From positions 62,001-126,000 of the forward strand of contig JAURVB010006366.1 of assembly GCA_033002965.1 (NCBI GenBank): a DNA stretch of 64,000 nucleotides, given 5' to 3'. The notes below the pieces were generated by a model. That model made no database searches and was not told the DNA's origin. It saw only the letters and a list, made by a program, of their open reading frames with translations. This document shows positions 62,201 through 64,000 of this stretch, piece by piece. The translations under genes and the position numbers were made by a program. The DNA comes from Piper betle (taxonomy: Eukaryota > Streptophyta > Magnoliopsida > Piperales > Piperaceae). Within the stretch, counting starts at the first letter, position 1, and the number at the start of each line of letters is the position of its first letter.

Positions 62201-62299
62201 TAGGTGATAAATTTGAAGAAAGTTTATAATTGCTCTCTCTTGTAATTGATGCAGGATATCCAGCAGTACTCTAAGGAACTTCCACTGGAGGAGGGCTAA
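59250..62299 (+). pseudogene. Full-length PPR protein homologue (At1g06710-like) with multiple frame breaks
   Basis: From the ATG at 59250 an Arg/Ser-rich, mitochondrial-presequence-like start leads into about twenty 35-residue PPR motifs, for example VTYNVLIQVLLNADKLDSA, VYTYTILIDSFCKAGLIQQA and VVTYTEMVDGLCKVGKTEEA. Wording and order match the Arabidopsis mitochondrial P-class PPR protein At1g06710, including the C-terminal SLGLLEEI..LIESLCLARKVETAF. A short intron (about 62172-62254) precedes a final exon ending in TAA at 62297-62299. Such proteins bind organellar RNA. As read, the frame is broken: a base missing near 59620; TGG to TGA at 59681 (FFV-stop-AGRQIG); a base missing near 60260 and an extra base near 60353 (compensating); a base missing near 60742; an indel at 61100-61135; one near 61607; and TAG at 62071. 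Confidence 0.85.
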
Positions 62300-64000
62300 A
62301 TAGATTTTATTTTGGCTTGCTCTACGTTGCATCCTTCATACAGGGTATGACAATTTGGTGGTCACTTGCAGAATCATGGTTGCTCACGCCTTGAGGCTTG
62401 TGGTAGTTTGGTGCATGTGTATGCTTCCAAATATTTACCCAGGTGCCCAGAACCTTGGAATCCCTAACAATGGGATCCTTTGCTGGAAAGATTGTTTCTT
62501 AAGACATTAGCTTCTATTATAATGGGTACATCTCATCTCTTGATAATCTTGGTCATATGCCTTTATTTATATGTTGAAGAAGAATATTACTTCATTATCA
62601 CTTAAAATGACAACTTATTTCTGCAGAAACCTCTTAAGAAATGATCAATGGGATGATGTGTGTCTGCTTTGTTTTCTAACAAGCACTTTACTTGGCAAGA
62701 TCTATGCCTGGGCCTAATGTCCTTTGAATGGGGGTGGACTAAGAAGTTCTTGATGTTTAAAGTTTAAAACATGAAGATTGGGGGAAGTATCATAAATACG
62801 TAAAATATCATGAAGAACATTCCTTGTTACAGTTTGTTTATTAATGAATTAACAACCAATAAAGTGAGTTGTAGAAATTGCAAGCATTGACTACTTAACT
62901 CTGCACAAGTTCGTGAATTTTATTTCATTGTTCAGCCTTCAAAAACTGATCGAAATTGAAGGATCCGCAACTAATTGCTTATTTGTTTCTGATAACTACT
63001 GACAGGTAGGATATGGCATTGAAGGACGGATGCCCGTACATCTGCATACCTGGTTCTGCATCTCAAGGCAATGGATGTAAATGTTCTTTGAAGGTTGTTT
63101 TTTGATTGATTAAGAAAGCTTTCTGTTTTGATCCTAAAGGGAGAAGAATGCTTTTATTGCCATAGGTGTGAAAATAAAATTTGAGGGAGCCTACTGGATA
63201 TTTAGATGACATAAATTATCATATTAACAGACTGCAACTTGGAGAAGAAGCTCAGTGAAAGATTCACTCAAGTAAAATCAATACATGAACACGGTAATGC
63301 ATGCTTTTCTCGTCAGAATTCTTTGGCGGATAGGTCAACTTTCTTGCCAAACTCATGGAATGTGAAATTGGATCGCTGCAAATAGTTGCTAGCAGCGGCC
63401 ATTGGATTTCCCGCATGTTGGAAGGTTACCAATAAACTTCTTAACTCCCATACAATAAATGAATGATTGTTAAAACTGTGCATTATTTTATTTATTACTT
63501 ATTTCTTCACGGTGTATCCGTTTTGTTATAATATTGAAATGGGTATTTTTGTATTCTTATAATATTAATTATTAAATCAATTGATTTATAGTGCCCTTAC
63601 CATTGAGCATGAACCACGGTTTTGTCCTTGTACAAAGTTCTTTTTAGCTGAAAATGGAATTTAGTGGTTGGTCAATTGTTTATTTTAGACTTGATAAATC
63701 GATGCAAGAGTAGGGTGATGAAAGCTTTTGCATTGCTGGACGTCTTTTCCTTCTTCCTTGAAATCGATGTACAAAGTTGATTTCAGAAAACTGTTTTGAA
63801 TGCTACTCTAAATCAAGATTTATACGTCAGTAAGCCATTGCCTTCATCTTCCAAAGTCCACTGGTTTTGGAGGTTGCATTGCAAATCATCCCTTCCATGT
63901 TATTTTAATTCTGTATAATAAGAGCTTAATTCGAAATTTAATTTGAAGTCTGCCTTACTTTGTGGTTGCTAGCTCGGCTTGACTCAGAGATTTATTTATG
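62300..64000. other. 3' flank of the PPR gene, no further gene seen
   Basis: AT-moderate DNA with scattered splice-like sites (for example TTTCTGCAG near 62625) that may belong to alternative 3' UTR exons. I found no coding frame with a recognisable family up to the window end. Confidence 0.5.

Noticed and set aside
1..64000. A novel defence system, biosynthetic cluster or operon
   Set aside because: All recognisable genes are ordinary, unrelated plant nuclear genes with their own introns and promoters. Nothing suggests a functional cluster.

Overview
The window reads as nuclear DNA of a flowering plant. It has spliced genes with GT..AG introns, AT-rich intergenic DNA full of (TA)n runs, plant-specific families (CFL1-like WW protein, extensin with a Pollen Ole e 1 domain, a mitochondrial-type PPR protein), LTR, TRIM and CACTA elements, and a decayed endogenous caulimovirid. 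I cannot fix the species or decide between eudicot and monocot. There is no bacterial, organellar, CRISPR or tRNA/rRNA signal.

Layout. 1-504 (+): last coding exon of a probable AP2/AINTEGUMENTA-like factor. 2210-3165 (-): an intact two-exon CFL1-like WW-domain gene. 3.3-22.5 kb: gene-poor repeat DNA containing a complete 463-bp TRIM retrotransposon (6512-6974, target duplication AGACT), a 315-bp CACTA-type MITE (11545-11859, target duplication GAG), a decayed 5.8-kb CACTA-like element (13306-19150) that holds further repeats, and several short tandem arrays. 22.6-24.66 kb (+): endogenous pararetrovirus remnant with coat-protein, zinc-knuckle and reverse-transcriptase pieces, ending in a (TA)n(GA)n tract. 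24.7-25.76 kb: two GC-rich fold-back blocks bordered by (TA)n. 26.5-35.75 kb: a nest of long LTRs of one family. A ~3-kb plus-strand LTR is split by a 2941-bp minus-strand LTR (target duplication ACCCC) and by a third plus-strand copy, which itself carries a rearranged tandem TRIM (target duplication AGATT).

38.96-42.9 kb (+): an extensin gene in which two Ser-Pro-rich repeat domains flank a Pollen Ole e 1 domain. Its TATA box, intron and stop are visible, but the reading frame is broken in exon 1 and locally shifted in exon 2. 45.48-48.63 kb (+): a multi-exon plant ICL/PEP-mutase-superfamily gene with several stops and frame breaks, clearly a pseudogene as read. 51.1-52.9 kb (+): the 3' half of a second decayed multi-exon gene, probably At3g49140-like. 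53.97-58.15 kb (-): an intact 11-exon SLC35F-type transporter gene of 357 codons. 59.25-62.3 kb (+): a full-length homologue of the mitochondrial PPR protein At1g06710, interrupted by at least five single-base shifts and two nonsense codons.

The genes are unrelated in function; this is ordinary plant gene order rather than an operon or pathway. I found no new biological system. The strongest observations are structural: insertions dated relative to each other by target duplications in the LTR nest, two TRIMs of one family with one transposed in rearranged form, GC-rich fold-backs sitting in TA tracts, and strongly broken genes standing beside an intact 11-exon gene.
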